A stretch of DNA of 64,000 nucleotides from Porphyromonas asaccharolytica DSM 20707 (GTDB lineage: Bacteria; Bacteroidota; Bacteroidia; Bacteroidales; Porphyromonadaceae). The notes under the pieces are model-generated. The model was not told where the DNA came from. It worked only from the letters and a program-made list of their open reading frames with translations, and made no database searches. Of the stretch, positions 44,672 to 55,216 are shown in pieces (position 1 is the stretch's first letter; the number at the start of each line of letters is the position of its first letter). The position numbers and the translations under genes are program-made. Where the stretch lies: NCBI RefSeq assembly GCF_000212375.1, contig NC_015501.1, positions 248,001 through 312,000 of the forward strand, given 5' to 3'.

Positions 44672-46045
44672 CTACAAGAGATCGTTGCCTATGTCGTGGC
44701 GGTAGTTCTTACCCTCGTAGAGGATCTGCGTGGCGGTACGATAGCATACCTCTTGAGCCTCCTGGATGGTAGTGCCACGTGCCGTGATGGCGAGGACTCG
44801 ACCTCCATTAGTTACTAGATGCCCGTCCTCACTGGTTGCAGTGCCTGAGTGATAGATACGTATACCCTCTGCTGGATCGGGAAGCTGGATCGGGAAGCCC
44901 TTGTCGTAATGTCCAGGATACCCCTTGGAGACGAGGACGAGTGTCATAGCCACCTCGGGAGAAACCTTTAGATCGTAGCGGGCTACCTGACCTGTCGCCA
45001 TAGCGATGAGTAACTCGAGGAAGTCGCTCTCGATACGTGGCAGTACTACCTCAGTCTCGGGGTCGCCTAGACGGCAGTTGTACTCGATGACATAGGGATC
45101 GCCCGCCACATTCATTAGCCCGATGAAGAGGAAGCCTACATACTGTATGCCCTCCTCTTGCAAGCCCTCTAGCGTAGGGCGTATGATGCGCTCCTCGACA
45201 CGCTGCATGAAGGTTTCATCGGCAAAAGGTACAGGGCTAACGGCACCCATACCGCCCGTATTGGGTCCTGTGTCTCCATCGCCGACACGCTTGTAGTCCT
45301 TGGCAACGGGTAGGACGCAGTAGTCGGTACCATCGGTAGCGACAAAGACGGAGCACTCGATCCCCTCGAGAAACTCCTCGATGACAATGCGCTGACCACG
45401 ACTACCATACAGACCGCTGAAGAGTTGACCTAGCCCCTGCTCCGCTTCCTCACGATCTTGACAGATGAGGACGCCCTTGCCAGCTGCTAAGCCGTCAGCC
45501 TTGAGCACAAAGGGTGCGGAGAGCTGATCGAGAAACTCCTCCGCCTCCTCTATATCCTGAGGTCCGAAGGTCTCGTAGCTGGCCGTCGGTATGCTGTGAC
45601 GACGCATGAACTCCTTGCTGTACTCCTTGCTGCCCTCTAGATGAGCACCCGCCTTGTCGGGACCGACGATGAGCAGGTCGGGATGGCGGGCATCTTCCTG
45701 CAGGTAGTCAACGAGCCCATCAACGAGGGGAGCCTCGGGGCCACAAACGAGAAGCGTGACACCATGTGTGGCTATGAACTGGCTCACCGCCTCATGCTTG
45801 GCGGGGTTGAGGTCCGGCACATTGGTACCGTAAGCAGCAGTACCCGCATTGCCTGGAGCTATGTAGAGCTTCTTGAGTAGCTTGCTCTCAGCTATAGCAG
45901 CAGCCATGGCGCACTCACGCCCACCGCTACCGAGGAGGAGGACGGTCTGAGGAGCTTTGACCATTTCGATCTTAGCGTACTTCATAAATTCAGCGTCTGT
46001 AGACTTTTTCTTGTCTTGCTTTGTGTTAGGATAGATAAGGCTCAT
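44672..46045 (-). CDS. purD: Phosphoribosylamine-glycine ligase
   Basis: PurD makes glycinamide ribonucleotide from phosphoribosylamine, glycine and ATP in purine synthesis. The 457-residue protein has the N-terminal LLLGSGGRECAMA, an ATP-grasp domain (FVLKADGLAAGKGVLI, then GMGAVSPVPFAD) and VIEYNCRLGDPETEVVLPR. The usual GGREHA reads GGRECA here. The ATG at 46045 overlaps the ptpA stop as ATGA, which suggests coupling, but it adds 27 residues before the usual start. The ATG at 45964 (MVKAPQTV) would match family length. No other purine gene is in the window. Confidence 0.94.
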   Translation of the reverse strand: MSLIYPNTKQDKKKSTDAEFMKYAKIEMVKAPQTVLLLGSGGRECAMAAAIAESKLLKKLYIAPGNAGTAAYGTNVPDLNPAKHEAVSQFIATHGVTLLVCGPEAPLVDGLVDYLQEDARHPDLLIVGPDKAGAHLEGSKEYSKEFMRRHSIPTASYETFGPQDIEEAEEFLDQLSAPFVLKADGLAAGKGVLICQDREEAEQGLGQLFSGLYGSRGQRIVIEEFLEGIECSVFVATDGTDYCVLPVAKDYKRVGDGDTGPNTGGMGAVSPVPFADETFMQRVEERIIRPTLEGLQEEGIQYVGFLFIGLMNVAGDPYVIEYNCRLGDPETEVVLPRIESDFLELLIAMATGQVARYDLKVSPEVAMTLVLVSKGYPGHYDKGFPIQLPDPAEGIRIYHSGTATSEDGHLVTNGGRVLAITARGTTIQEAQEVCYRTATQILYEGKNYRHDIGNDLL

Positions 46046-48258
46046 AGGTGTTCTAGGAAGTAACGAGTTATGACATAGTTGAGGTGCACGCGGTCGGGGC
46101 CGATGACGTTGTGCTTATGCCCTGGATAGTAGTAGAGGTCAGGATAGGTCTGAGCATCTACACACGCCTTGACAAAGGCTTGCGCATGCTGCCATACGAC
46201 CACATTGTCGGAGGTGCCGTGGATGAGGAGGAGACGCCCCTTGAGGTCTTTGGCACGCTCGATGAGATTGTTTTGCTGATAACCCTCGGCATTGTCCTGA
46301 GGAGCGTCGTTGTACCGCTCGCCATACATGATCTCGTAGCGAGACCAGTCCATGACGGGACCGCCAGCGACACCCACCTTAAAGGTCTCGGGATGCGTGA
46401 GCATCAGGTTGGTAGTCATAAAGCCTCCAAAGCTCCACCCGTACACACCGATACGGTTGCGATCTACATAGGGAAGGCTCTGGAGATACTCGACACCCTT
46501 CATCTGATCGGCCATCTCGGCTGTACCGACCTGACGGTGGATGACCTGCTCGAAGGCGGCACCTCGCTGGGCACTACCACGATTGTCGACCGTAAAGATG
46601 ATGTACCCTTGCTGTGCCATGTAAAGATCCCAGCCCGAGGCTCCCCACTGCGGCGTATTGGTGACTAGCTGAGCATGTGGGCCACCGTAGACGTAGACGA
46701 TGGCGGGGTACTCCTTCATCTCGTCAAAGTTAGACGGCGTGATGAGACGGTAGTAAAGTTCTGTCTTACCATCAGCCGCTAGGAGCGTGCCGACGGTGAT
46801 GTTGGGCATATCAAGCTTGACCCATGGGTCAGGCGCTTGATGTATCTGGCGGAGCTGCAGCCCGTTATTGTCGTGCAGCATGACAGAGCGTGCGATGGTA
46901 GCACTCTGCAGCTGGTCTATGTAGTACTGCTTGTCAGGACTAAAGATAGCATCGTGTGTCCCTGCGACCTTGCTCAGCTGTATGGTACGTCCTCGCTTGA
47001 GATCACTCGCGAAAATGTGTCGCTCGAGCGGTGAGGGATAGGCAGCTTGGTAGTATATACGCTCGCCTTTGGGGTCAAAGCCGTAGATGTCGGTCACTTC
47101 GCCCTCCATGTCGGTGAGCTTGCGAATTAGCTTGCCCGTGCTACTGTAGAGGTAGAGCTGGCGATAACCCTCTCGACGGGACTCCCAGACGAACTGCTCG
47201 CCTCGGCTCCCTGGGACAAACATCATCGGGCGCTGTGGCTCGACATAGTGCGCATCAGTCTCCTCAAAGAGCGTCTCAACGTGCGCTCCCGTTTGAGCAT
47301 CGTAACCGTTGAGGAAGAGATGGTCTTGCCCTCTATTCAGCTCGGCTATGTAAACCTTCTTGCTGTTGGGGTGCCACGCTACGTTCGTCAAGTAATGCTC
47401 AGGGTCGCCACCTGTAGCTAGATAAGTGATCTGCTGACTCTCCACATGAAAGACTCCTAGCGTCACATGGTGCGAAGGCGTACCCGCCATCGGGTAGCGA
47501 ACGGGCTGGACGACCGCCTTGTGCGGTGTCATATCGACGATGGGGTAAGGTGCGACCATCGACTGATCCATACGGTAGAAAGCTAGCTGACGACTGTCGG
47601 GACTCCAGAAGAGCCCCCCATCGATGCCGAACTCATTCTGATGGACAGACTCGCCATAGACGACTGCAGCCTCAGCCTCGTCCGTAGCAACCAGCATAGG
47701 AGCTTGAGGCGCACTGCCAGCAGGCTGTATGGTGTAGATCAGGAGTGTACCCTCTTCGCTCTTGACCGCTAGATTACGTTCGTTGGGACTGAGCAGCGAG
47801 GCACGCTTTTCGATCTTACCTGTGGCGAAGTATCCGACGATCTGTTTTTGCTCTACATCTATTAGGTATAGTCCCTTGGACAGTTCCACCTCTAGGTAGT
47901 GGCACTGCGGGGTAAAGTCGTAAGAGATCAGCGGATAAAGCTCATCAGTATTGTCGTAAGGCTTGAGGAGCTGGACAAGCTCGTCCTGCGTGAGGACGGT
48001 CTGCTCCTGTTCTCTCGTCGGGGTATAGACCCGTAGGCTCCTGTAGTCACCACCATCTACCGTATAGGTGTAGCCACTCTGTAGCCAAGCGAGTCCATAG
48101 ACGGGCTGCGGGTAGAAGGCTGACCGAAAGGTCTTGCCTCCATAAGTGACAGTCTCAAGATCTAACGGCTGCTTCGTTTGTCCCTGCAGGACCGATGTGA
48201 GCGTTAGCATAAGAGCTCCGAAGAGCCATAGGGCGTAGTGACGCAGTGTGCTAGTCAT
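46042..48258 (-). CDS. ptpA: Prolyl tripeptidyl peptidase, family S9
   Basis: PtpA cuts tripeptides with proline in third position from peptide N-termini. The 738-residue protein has a signal-anchor, a beta-propeller (about 100-500) and an alpha/beta hydrolase domain. The catalytic triad is Ser609 (GWSFGGF), Asp684 (GTSDNVVVW) and His716 (HKHNVIGPD); as I recall P. gingivalis PtpA the triad is offset by six. The C-terminal stretch FKVGVAGGPVMDWSRYEIMY is nearly that of PtpA and unlike DPP IV. It should work on the cell surface or in the periplasm and feed peptides to carriers such as the POT transporter. It is 28 bp after rlmL. Confidence 0.92.
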   Translation of the reverse strand: MTSTLRHYALWLFGALMLTLTSVLQGQTKQPLDLETVTYGGKTFRSAFYPQPVYGLAWLQSGYTYTVDGGDYRSLRVYTPTREQEQTVLTQDELVQLLKPYDNTDELYPLISYDFTPQCHYLEVELSKGLYLIDVEQKQIVGYFATGKIEKRASLLSPNERNLAVKSEEGTLLIYTIQPAGSAPQAPMLVATDEAEAAVVYGESVHQNEFGIDGGLFWSPDSRQLAFYRMDQSMVAPYPIVDMTPHKAVVQPVRYPMAGTPSHHVTLGVFHVESQQITYLATGGDPEHYLTNVAWHPNSKKVYIAELNRGQDHLFLNGYDAQTGAHVETLFEETDAHYVEPQRPMMFVPGSRGEQFVWESRREGYRQLYLYSSTGKLIRKLTDMEGEVTDIYGFDPKGERIYYQAAYPSPLERHIFASDLKRGRTIQLSKVAGTHDAIFSPDKQYYIDQLQSATIARSVMLHDNNGLQLRQIHQAPDPWVKLDMPNITVGTLLAADGKTELYYRLITPSNFDEMKEYPAIVYVYGGPHAQLVTNTPQWGASGWDLYMAQQGYIIFTVDNRGSAQRGAAFEQVIHRQVGTAEMADQMKGVEYLQSLPYVDRNRIGVYGWSFGGFMTTNLMLTHPETFKVGVAGGPVMDWSRYEIMYGERYNDAPQDNAEGYQQNNLIERAKDLKGRLLLIHGTSDNVVVWQHAQAFVKACVDAQTYPDLYYYPGHKHNVIGPDRVHLNYVITRYFLEHL

Positions 48259-48286
48259 AGGATCAGTATGGAGTGATAGATGTTAC

Positions 48287-49759
48287 TTATTCGTTGTCGT
48301 TTGCTTCAGCCTCATGGACGAATGTCTCATCGCTGCCGAAGGTTTGGATATTGGCCTTGTAGCCAGAGCTAGAGGAGCCTGCGGGGTGTGGTCCTTTCGT
48401 GCGCTGTGCACCACGATGCGCAGACTTGCCATAAGGCTTTTCGTAAGGCTTGCCATTGCCGCGTCCCTTGCTGTAAGCCGGTTTGTCATAGGCGGCTCGA
48501 GGTCTGCGGGGTTCTTGCTCTTTACCGCGGTGAAACGCTTCGCCATGCTCTCTCCGCTGCGGAGTTTCTTCACGCTGAGCGATCTGCTCTTTGTACTCTT
48601 TGTGCTTACCCTCAAAGAGCGTATAGCCACGCAACTCGCAAGGCAGCGACCCATTGTAGAGCTCTTCGCGCAGATCGTGCTTGAGTCCGATCGCATGAAA
48701 GTGCTCTACCTGATGAGCGATGATCCACGCCTGAGCTCCGGCAAACTGGAACTTGAGCGTACGACCGATCATACTATAGAGCTGCTCGAGATCGTAGTCT
48801 GAGAGACGCTCCCCGTAGGGTGGGTTCATCACCAGCAGACACTTAGGATCAGTCTCCGCCTCGGGGTGCGGCAGATGCTGATCTGCGAAGTCGCCTACAG
48901 AAAGATCTATGTAGCGAGACATACCCGATCGGGTGACGTTGCGCTTAGCCTTGGCAATGGCTTGAGGCGAGAGATCAGAGCCGTAGATGTGGTAGTCGAA
49001 GGAGCGCTCCGACGAGTCGTCATTGTACACCTCGCAGCAGAGCTCACTGTCGAAGTCAGGCCACCGCTCGAAGGGGTAGCTCTCACGGTAGATGCCGGGA
49101 GGCGTACCCGTAGCGATCAAGGCAGCCTCCACGAGGAAGGTGCCCGACCCGCAGAAAGGATCCATCAGATCACACTGTCCGTGCCAGCCCGCCTTGAGTA
49201 GGATACCCGCTGCCAGCACCTCATTGATAGGAGCACGATCCTGCTCCATACGATAGCCTCGCTTGTGCAGGCTCTCGCCCGAAGAGTCTAGACAGAGTGT
49301 CACATGCTGCTCGGCGATATGTAGGTGGAAGATCAGCTGCGGATTGGAGAGCTTGACCGAGGGTCGCTTGGTGCCACCCGTTTGCTCTCTAAAGTAATCG
49401 ACGATCGCGTCTTTCGTCTTATAGACGACGTAGCGACTATGCTTGAAGGTCGACGAGTAAACCACGGCATCGACCGCAAAGGTCATATCCGCTGTGAGCC
49501 ATTGGCTCCAGTCGAAGTTTAGCAGCGTCGTGTAGAGGATGTCTATATCCTCCGCATCAAACTCATAGATGGGTCTCAGCACCTTAAGTGCTGTGCGGAG
49601 GTACAGATTGGACTTGTAGAGCATCTTGAGATCTCCTTCGTAAGAGACCATGCGACGTCCTATCTGTATATTGTCTGCACCGAGGGCTGTCAGTTCTTGT
49701 TCCAATACTGGCTCCAGCCCAGGGAGCGTCTTGGCGATTATGGGAAAGGTCTTCGTCAT
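48287..49759 (-). CDS. rlmL: THUMP-domain rRNA methyltransferase, RlmL-like
   Basis: This 490-residue protein should methylate a guanine N2 of 23S rRNA. Residues 1-160 hold the ferredoxin-like and THUMP domains (VVYKTKDAIVDYFRE). The methyltransferase domain has LMDPFCGSGTFLVEAAL (SAM binding) and the catalytic MNPPYGERL. The last 90 residues form a basic, Gly- and Pro-rich tail (SKGRGNGKPYEKPYGK), probably RNA-binding and disordered. It lacks the RlmK half found in the E. coli fusion. It lies upstream of ptpA and purD in the same run. Confidence 0.88.
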   Translation of the reverse strand: MTKTFPIIAKTLPGLEPVLEQELTALGADNIQIGRRMVSYEGDLKMLYKSNLYLRTALKVLRPIYEFDAEDIDILYTTLLNFDWSQWLTADMTFAVDAVVYSSTFKHSRYVVYKTKDAIVDYFREQTGGTKRPSVKLSNPQLIFHLHIAEQHVTLCLDSSGESLHKRGYRMEQDRAPINEVLAAGILLKAGWHGQCDLMDPFCGSGTFLVEAALIATGTPPGIYRESYPFERWPDFDSELCCEVYNDDSSERSFDYHIYGSDLSPQAIAKAKRNVTRSGMSRYIDLSVGDFADQHLPHPEAETDPKCLLVMNPPYGERLSDYDLEQLYSMIGRTLKFQFAGAQAWIIAHQVEHFHAIGLKHDLREELYNGSLPCELRGYTLFEGKHKEYKEQIAQREETPQRREHGEAFHRGKEQEPRRPRAAYDKPAYSKGRGNGKPYEKPYGKSAHRGAQRTKGPHPAGSSSSGYKANIQTFGSDETFVHEAEANDNE

Positions 49760-49802
49760 GCTTTATAAGTCGATTCTAGCTGTAAAAGTACAAAATAAAC
49801 GG

Positions 49803-51287
49803 CTAACGAGCTACCGTATGAGGCTCCATGTGTCTCGCAAGGGGATCTGATAATGTAGGTGTGAAGGTGATCTGCGCCCAGCGACGAGTCTGTGGCGTGA
49901 TCTGGTAGTCAGCACTGCGGCACACACCGACCAGCCACAGCGTGGCGCCCGTATGGTTGTCGATGAGTTGCGCCGTAGCCGCTCTGCGTGAGGGAAGCAC
50001 CTTAGCGTCGCGTAGGAGCTTCGCTAGCGGTTTGCGTCCTTTCATGCCAAGCGGTACGACCCATTGCTCTCCATCGGTAGAGGCGGTGAACTGTAGTTGA
50101 GGCATTGCTGCTCGAAGCTGGTCGTAGTCAACCAAATAGCTGTAAGGCGTGAGCGTCCGAATCGCAGGCGGTGGCGTCTCCGAGGAGTCGTGTACCGCTA
50201 TCTCTATCGAGCCTAGCGGGTGATCCAGCACAGCTCCCGCTTGCCAGCTCTCGATAGTTGGTAGCTCTAGGCAAACGTTGGCCGCCTGCTCTAGGCGCGC
50301 TAGGGTGTCACTCGTCGTGCCTATCAGATAGCCACGATAACGCTCGATGATCCCCCCACGTCCCTCGTAGCGAGCATAGCTATTGTCACGCTCAGACTTT
50401 GTGCAGTCCATAAGGAGTTGCTGTAATACTAGGCGATCGCAGTCGATGGCTGCGAAGTAACTATAGAGGAGTGCAAGCGGAGCTATCTGCTGACGGAGCC
50501 ATGCGACCTCTAGCGGCTGACTGGCATCTGCGGGGAGGGTACTCCTTATATAGTGGTCCTGCAGCTGCTCCAAGTCACGCAGGATATGGATCGTCGAGGC
50601 GACCGCCTGGTCAAAGGAGGGGTTAAGCTCGTCAAAGAGCGGACGCAACGTGTGCCGGACGAAGTTGCGCCTTATGGATGTGTCCGCATTCGTCGAGTCC
50701 GTCACAAACGGCTGCTCAGCGATTTGTAAGAAGTCATAGATAAGTCGAGGCGGTGTGTCTATGAGCGGACGAATATACTTACCCTCCTCACGGATAGGAA
50801 GCATACCTCGCAGTCCTCGTACCCCTGCTCCTTGGGATAGGTTGATCAGGAGCTGCTCCACATTGTCCTCGAGGTGATGCCCTAATGCAATACTCTGCGC
50901 ATCATACCGCTCATATAGCTTATCGAAGAAGTCGTACCTCAGCTTCCGCGCCGCCATCTCTACGCTCACCCCTTTGTGCGCAGCGACGTAGCCGTAAGTG
51001 TCAAAGGAGGCTCGCTCTAGTGGCACCCCCAGCTGGTCACAAAGCTCTGTGACAAAGATCTCGTCACGATCACTCTCCTCCCCTCGCAGGTGAAAGTTGC
51101 AATGCGCCGCCACACAGCGGTACCCTAAAAGCAAAAGCCCCCACAGAAGTGCCGTCGAGTCGGCACCTCCGCTGAGGGCTATGATGACCACCCGCTGGCT
51201 CTGTCGGTCTAGCAGATCATACTGCTCGATCGTGCGACGCATCTGATGCACCAAAGCATGATTGAGTAGCGTACGTCGCTGAGACAC
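49803..51287 (-). CDS. tilS: tRNA(Ile)-lysidine synthetase
   Basis: TilS adds lysine to C34 of the tRNA that reads AUA, changing its identity to isoleucine. The 494-residue protein has the PP-loop IALSGGADSTALLWGL, the HCNFHLRGEESDRDE segment, LGHHLEDNVEQLLI and RGLRGMLPIREE, all typical of the catalytic domain (1-220). The C-terminal domain (about 400-494) includes VVPLGMKGRKPLAKLLRDAKV. It lies 78 bp after the zinc-ribbon gene, probably in the aspS transcript. The next gene on this strand, rlmL, starts 43 bp after its stop. Confidence 0.95.
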   Translation of the reverse strand: MSQRRTLLNHALVHQMRRTIEQYDLLDRQSQRVVIIALSGGADSTALLWGLLLLGYRCVAAHCNFHLRGEESDRDEIFVTELCDQLGVPLERASFDTYGYVAAHKGVSVEMAARKLRYDFFDKLYERYDAQSIALGHHLEDNVEQLLINLSQGAGVRGLRGMLPIREEGKYIRPLIDTPPRLIYDFLQIAEQPFVTDSTNADTSIRRNFVRHTLRPLFDELNPSFDQAVASTIHILRDLEQLQDHYIRSTLPADASQPLEVAWLRQQIAPLALLYSYFAAIDCDRLVLQQLLMDCTKSERDNSYARYEGRGGIIERYRGYLIGTTSDTLARLEQAANVCLELPTIESWQAGAVLDHPLGSIEIAVHDSSETPPPAIRTLTPYSYLVDYDQLRAAMPQLQFTASTDGEQWVVPLGMKGRKPLAKLLRDAKVLPSRRAATAQLIDNHTGATLWLVGVCRSADYQITPQTRRWAQITFTPTLSDPLARHMEPHTVAR

Positions 51288-51365
51288 AGTGCGAGAGATA
51301 AATGTCGTAAAGGGAGAAAGAAGGCGATAGAGCGTCCGAAGAGCCTATTCGCCAGAAGTGGAGAT

Positions 51366-52247
51366 TTACTTGTCCGCTTGATCCTTGCTAGTGGTAGCCT
51401 TCTTAGTACTCTTAGATGCAGCCTTCTTTGTAGTCGTCTTCTTAGCGTCTTTCTTCGTATCAGACTGCTCATTCGTGAGCTCTACTGGCTCCTCCTCGAT
51501 GTCGGGATCGATGAGTACACGTCCGCAATACTCGCAGACGATGACCTTGTTGTGTAGCTTGACCTCTAGCTGACGCTGTGGCGGGATATGGTTAAAGCAC
51601 CCACCGCATGCCTCACGCTCTACAGGCACGACAGCCAGTCCATTGGTAGCGCCCTTGCGCAGACGTTGAAACGCCTTGAGGATGCGCTCATCGATCTGCG
51701 CCTCTAGCTCGTTGGCACGATCACGGAGCTCCTCCTCCTCGATGCGAGTCTCGGCAATGATCTGCTCCAGCTCCTCACTCTTAGCCTGATGATCCTCCTC
51801 ACGCTCCTTGATACGCTCTTGAAGCTTGGCGATATCATCCTTGCGACCCTGTAGCTCCGCATTGAACTCACGGATATGCTTCTGCGCTAGCTGTATCTCA
51901 AGCTCTTGGAACTCGATCTCGCGCGACAGGTGCTCATACTCGCGGTTGTTGCTCACCGCATTGAGCTGCTCCTTGAGTGTCTCGAGCTTATCGTTTGCTG
52001 TAGAGATCTTTTGATTCTCTCCACTGACCGACTGTGAGAGTTTCTTGGCAGCAGCGTTATACTTCTCTAAGCGTGTCTTCAGTCCCTCGATTTCGTCCGC
52101 TAGATCTTCGATAGCTTGGGGTAGCTCGCCTCGTAGCAGTTTGATTTTGTCAATACTGGTGAGCGTCTCCTGTAGACGCTTGAGGGCGATGAGTTTCTCC
52201 CTGATACTACGCTCGGCTACTTCGTGGGTCGTTGTATTAGTACTCAT
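51366..52247 (-). CDS. Coiled-coil protein with C4 zinc ribbon and basic tail
   Basis: The 293-residue protein is a long coiled coil (about 15-190, rich in E, K, L and Q) followed by a zinc ribbon (CGGCFNHIPPQRQL, then CEYCGR, about 213-241). A Lys/Thr/Ala-rich tail (TKKDAKKTTTKKAASKSTKK) ends it. This layout is known in Bacteroidetes and chlamydial proteins such as CdsZ. The function is unsettled. The Lys-rich tail suggests contact with nucleic acid. It lies 12 bp after nif3 and 78 bp before tilS. Confidence 0.82.
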   Translation of the reverse strand: MSTNTTTHEVAERSIREKLIALKRLQETLTSIDKIKLLRGELPQAIEDLADEIEGLKTRLEKYNAAAKKLSQSVSGENQKISTANDKLETLKEQLNAVSNNREYEHLSREIEFQELEIQLAQKHIREFNAELQGRKDDIAKLQERIKEREEDHQAKSEELEQIIAETRIEEEELRDRANELEAQIDERILKAFQRLRKGATNGLAVVPVEREACGGCFNHIPPQRQLEVKLHNKVIVCEYCGRVLIDPDIEEEPVELTNEQSDTKKDAKKTTTKKAASKSTKKATTSKDQADK

Positions 52248-52259
52248 AGATGGTATTGC

Positions 52260-53372
52260 TTAGAAATAGTGAATAGGATTGGTGTCAGCATCTGACATAT
52301 GGATGACAAAGTTACGATATTTATCCGACAATGCATCATAGAGCATCGTGCGGGTGCAGTGCTCACTCTCGAAGTGTCCTAGCGTGATCAGCCAGAGACG
52401 ACCCTGCACGTCGAGATAGTCGTTGTACTTTGCCTCACCTGTTATATAGACCTCTGCGCCTGAGCGCATAGCCTCACCGATGAACTCGTGACCACCGCCA
52501 CTACCACCACAGAGTGCTATGCGACGGATCGGTTGCGTGGGAGGATTCGAATAAGCAATACGCTCCACAGCTGGCAGCGTAGCTAGAAGCTCTAGCAGCT
52601 CCTGCGGTGTCAGCGCACTGGGTAGTTCGCCAATGACCCCTAGCCCACTCGTCGGGTGATCCATCACGATCGGGATCACCTCATAAGCTGGCACCTCATA
52701 GGGGTGCGTAGCTACGAGCGTCGTCACTGCTTGCGATAGTCGCTCCTGCGGCACGAGCACCGAGATCATCTCCTCCTCGACCGCCTCCATGGCGCCATGT
52801 GTACCAATGGTCGGATGCGTCTCTGAGCCTGGGCGGAAGCGCCCTACCCCAGAGCAACTATAACTGCAGCCTGTGTACCCGCCTAGAGACCCAATGCCCG
52901 CCTCCTCATAAGCGGAGCGTAGCGCATCAGCGTGGCTGTGCGGGATGAAAGTCTGCAGCTTGTAGAAGCGTCCCCGTTGAGGCATCATCGGTCGCCTACC
53001 CTCACGCTTGAGACCGATCAGGTTGGCCAGATAGTGATTCACTCCCTGCGTCGTCTCATTGTCTGCCGAAGTGTGACAGGCGTAGATAGCGATATTGTTT
53101 CTCAGGGCAAAAGCTACGCAACGCTCCTGATAGGTCGCGGACGTGACCCGCTTAAGCCCTCGAAAGAGAATCGGATGGTGCGATATGAGCAGGTTGCACC
53201 CACGCTGCAAGCACTCTTCGAGTACCGCCTCGGTCGTCTCCACAGCCAGCATGATGCCACGCAGCGGCTGCGTCACATCGCCCACCTGAAGACCCGAGTT
53301 ATCGTAGCTCTCCTGATAGCTCAGCGGATAGCACGTCTCTACCGTACGAACTACATCTCCTATCGTGACCAT
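52260..53372 (-). CDS. Nif3-like dinuclear metal centre protein
   Basis: This is a 370-residue Nif3/YqfO family protein. Metal-ligand regions are YDNSGLQVGD, LLISHHPILFRG and YACHTSADN near the N-terminus, and TLGHFESEHC near the C-terminus. The family's PII-like insert lies in the middle (about 130-230). Such proteins form hexameric toroids; some act as GTP cyclohydrolase I type II or bind DNA, but a single function is not fixed. It follows aspS by 18 bp and precedes the zinc-ribbon gene by 12 bp, a pairing common in Bacteroidetes as I recall. Confidence 0.9.
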   Translation of the reverse strand: MVTIGDVVRTVETCYPLSYQESYDNSGLQVGDVTQPLRGIMLAVETTEAVLEECLQRGCNLLISHHPILFRGLKRVTSATYQERCVAFALRNNIAIYACHTSADNETTQGVNHYLANLIGLKREGRRPMMPQRGRFYKLQTFIPHSHADALRSAYEEAGIGSLGGYTGCSYSCSGVGRFRPGSETHPTIGTHGAMEAVEEEMISVLVPQERLSQAVTTLVATHPYEVPAYEVIPIVMDHPTSGLGVIGELPSALTPQELLELLATLPAVERIAYSNPPTQPIRRIALCGGSGGGHEFIGEAMRSGAEVYITGEAKYNDYLDVQGRLWLITLGHFESEHCTRTMLYDALSDKYRNFVIHMSDADTNPIHYF

Positions 53373-53390
53373 AAGGACTCCTATGGTATA

Positions 53391-55133
53391 TTATAGTGTC
53401 TCCCGCACCGTCAGGTGAAGCTCATCGAGCTGCTCTGGGTCTAGTCGTGCGGGCGCATCGATCATCACATCACGGCCCGAATTGTTCTTCGGGAAGGCGA
53501 TACAGTCACGTATCGAGTCCAGTTCAGCCATGAGCGATACCCAGCGATCCAGTCCGAAGGCGATACCACCGTGAGGAGGTGCGCCATACTTAAAGGCATT
53601 CATCAAGAAGCCAAACTGCTCTTCGGCACGCTCCTTCGTAAAGCCTAGTGTCGCAAAGACTCTGGCCTGTAGCTCCGCATCGTGAATACGGATAGAGCCA
53701 CCGCCTACCTCGACACCATTGATCACCATGTCGTAAGCATCGGCGCGAACGCTACCGGGGTCGCTCTCGAGACGATCTTGGTCCTCAGGCTTCGGTGCCG
53801 TAAAGGGGTGGTGCATCGCATAGTAGCGCTGCGTCTCCTCGTCCCACTCGAGTAGCGGGAAGTCGACCACCCAGAGACACTCGTATTGTCCTGGCTTCAT
53901 CAGCCCCAGCTCAGAGGCGATGTGTAGACGTAGCGTGCCCAGCTGCTTCTGTGCCGGACGCTTGTCCCCTGAGATCAAGAAGGCTATATCGCCAGGCTGC
54001 ATAGATAACTTATCGGCAAGTGCTTTCAGTTGGTCGGCCGTGAGGAACTTGTCGAAGCTACTCTTCATCGTCCCATCAGGCTGATAGCGTAGCCAAAGCA
54101 ACCCCTTGGCACCCACCTGTGGACGCTTGACAAAGTCGGTCAGCTGATCGATCTGCTTACGCGTGTAGTCCGCCTTGCCCGTGACCACGATAGCACCGAT
54201 ATAGGCTGCACTATCGACCACGCCAAAGCCATGACCCTGTATCGTCTCCGTCACCTCCTCGATCTCCATGCCGAAGCGCAGATCGGGCTTGTCGCTACCA
54301 TAGCGATCCATAGCCTCGTACCAAGTCATACGACGTAGTGGCGTGGGGAGGTCAATGCCACGGATCTCCTTAAAGAGATGCTTCGCTAGCCCCTCGAAGG
54401 TGCTCAAGATGTCGTCCTGCTCCACGAAGCTCATCTCGCAGTCTATCTGCGTAAACTCCGGCTGACGGTCGGCACGTAGGTCCTCATCTCTAAAGCACTT
54501 CACGATCTGGAAGTAACGATCCATGCCCGCTACCATCAGCAGCTGCTTGAAGGTCTGGGGCGATTGCGGCAGTGCGTAAAACTGTCCCGGGTTCATACGA
54601 CTAGGCACGACGAAGTCTCGTGCCCCCTCGGGCGTCGAGCCGATCAGCATCGGTGTCTCGATCTCTAGAAAGTGGAGCCCGTCGAGATAGCGTCTCGTCT
54701 CCATCGTCATCCGGTGACGCAGCTCTATATTGCTCAGCACGGGTCTACGACGTAGATCCAGGTAGCGGTACTTCATACGTAGATCATCGCCACCGTCGCT
54801 CACATCCTCGATCGTAAAGGGAGGCGTGTCGGCACGATTCAGTACCTCCATACGATCTGCTAGGATCTCGATCTGTCCTGTGGGGATCTTCTCATTGACA
54901 CTGCTGCGCAGGCGTACGGTACCCGTCACCGCCAGTACCCACTCACGTCCCACCTCACTGAGGAGCCCCTGATGTGACTCATCAAAGAAGATCTGCGTAA
55001 TGCCATATCTATCACGTAAGTCGAGGAAGGTCATAGCTCCCATGCGACGAATCTTAGCGACCCAACCCGCGAGCGTCACCTGCTGTCCCTCGTCAGAGGC
55101 ACGCAGAGCTCCACACGTATGCGTTCTGTACAT
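53391..55133 (-). CDS. aspS: Aspartyl-tRNA synthetase
   Basis: The 580-residue class IIb synthetase is of the bacterial type. It has an N-terminal OB fold ([24 protein letters not shown]), then motif 2 in [18 protein letters not shown], the GAD insert (about 300-400) and motif 3 near [12 protein letters not shown]. It heads a leftward run with nif3, the zinc-ribbon gene and tilS. A -7 element (TACTTTTG) lies about 84 bp upstream at 55217, and heptamer tracts lie behind it. Confidence 0.97.
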   Translation of the reverse strand: MYRTHTCGALRASDEGQQVTLAGWVAKIRRMGAMTFLDLRDRYGITQIFFDESHQGLLSEVGREWVLAVTGTVRLRSSVNEKIPTGQIEILADRMEVLNRADTPPFTIEDVSDGGDDLRMKYRYLDLRRRPVLSNIELRHRMTMETRRYLDGLHFLEIETPMLIGSTPEGARDFVVPSRMNPGQFYALPQSPQTFKQLLMVAGMDRYFQIVKCFRDEDLRADRQPEFTQIDCEMSFVEQDDILSTFEGLAKHLFKEIRGIDLPTPLRRMTWYEAMDRYGSDKPDLRFGMEIEEVTETIQGHGFGVVDSAAYIGAIVVTGKADYTRKQIDQLTDFVKRPQVGAKGLLWLRYQPDGTMKSSFDKFLTADQLKALADKLSMQPGDIAFLISGDKRPAQKQLGTLRLHIASELGLMKPGQYECLWVVDFPLLEWDEETQRYYAMHHPFTAPKPEDQDRLESDPGSVRADAYDMVINGVEVGGGSIRIHDAELQARVFATLGFTKERAEEQFGFLMNAFKYGAPPHGGIAFGLDRWVSLMAELDSIRDCIAFPKNNSGRDVMIDAPARLDPEQLDELHLTVRETL

Positions 55134-55216
55134 AATCTGATGCTACCTATTTCTATATCTATTTTTTTAGCTTGTACCACAGAGACCGATACGCTATGTG
55201 CCAGCCTCTACTAGCA

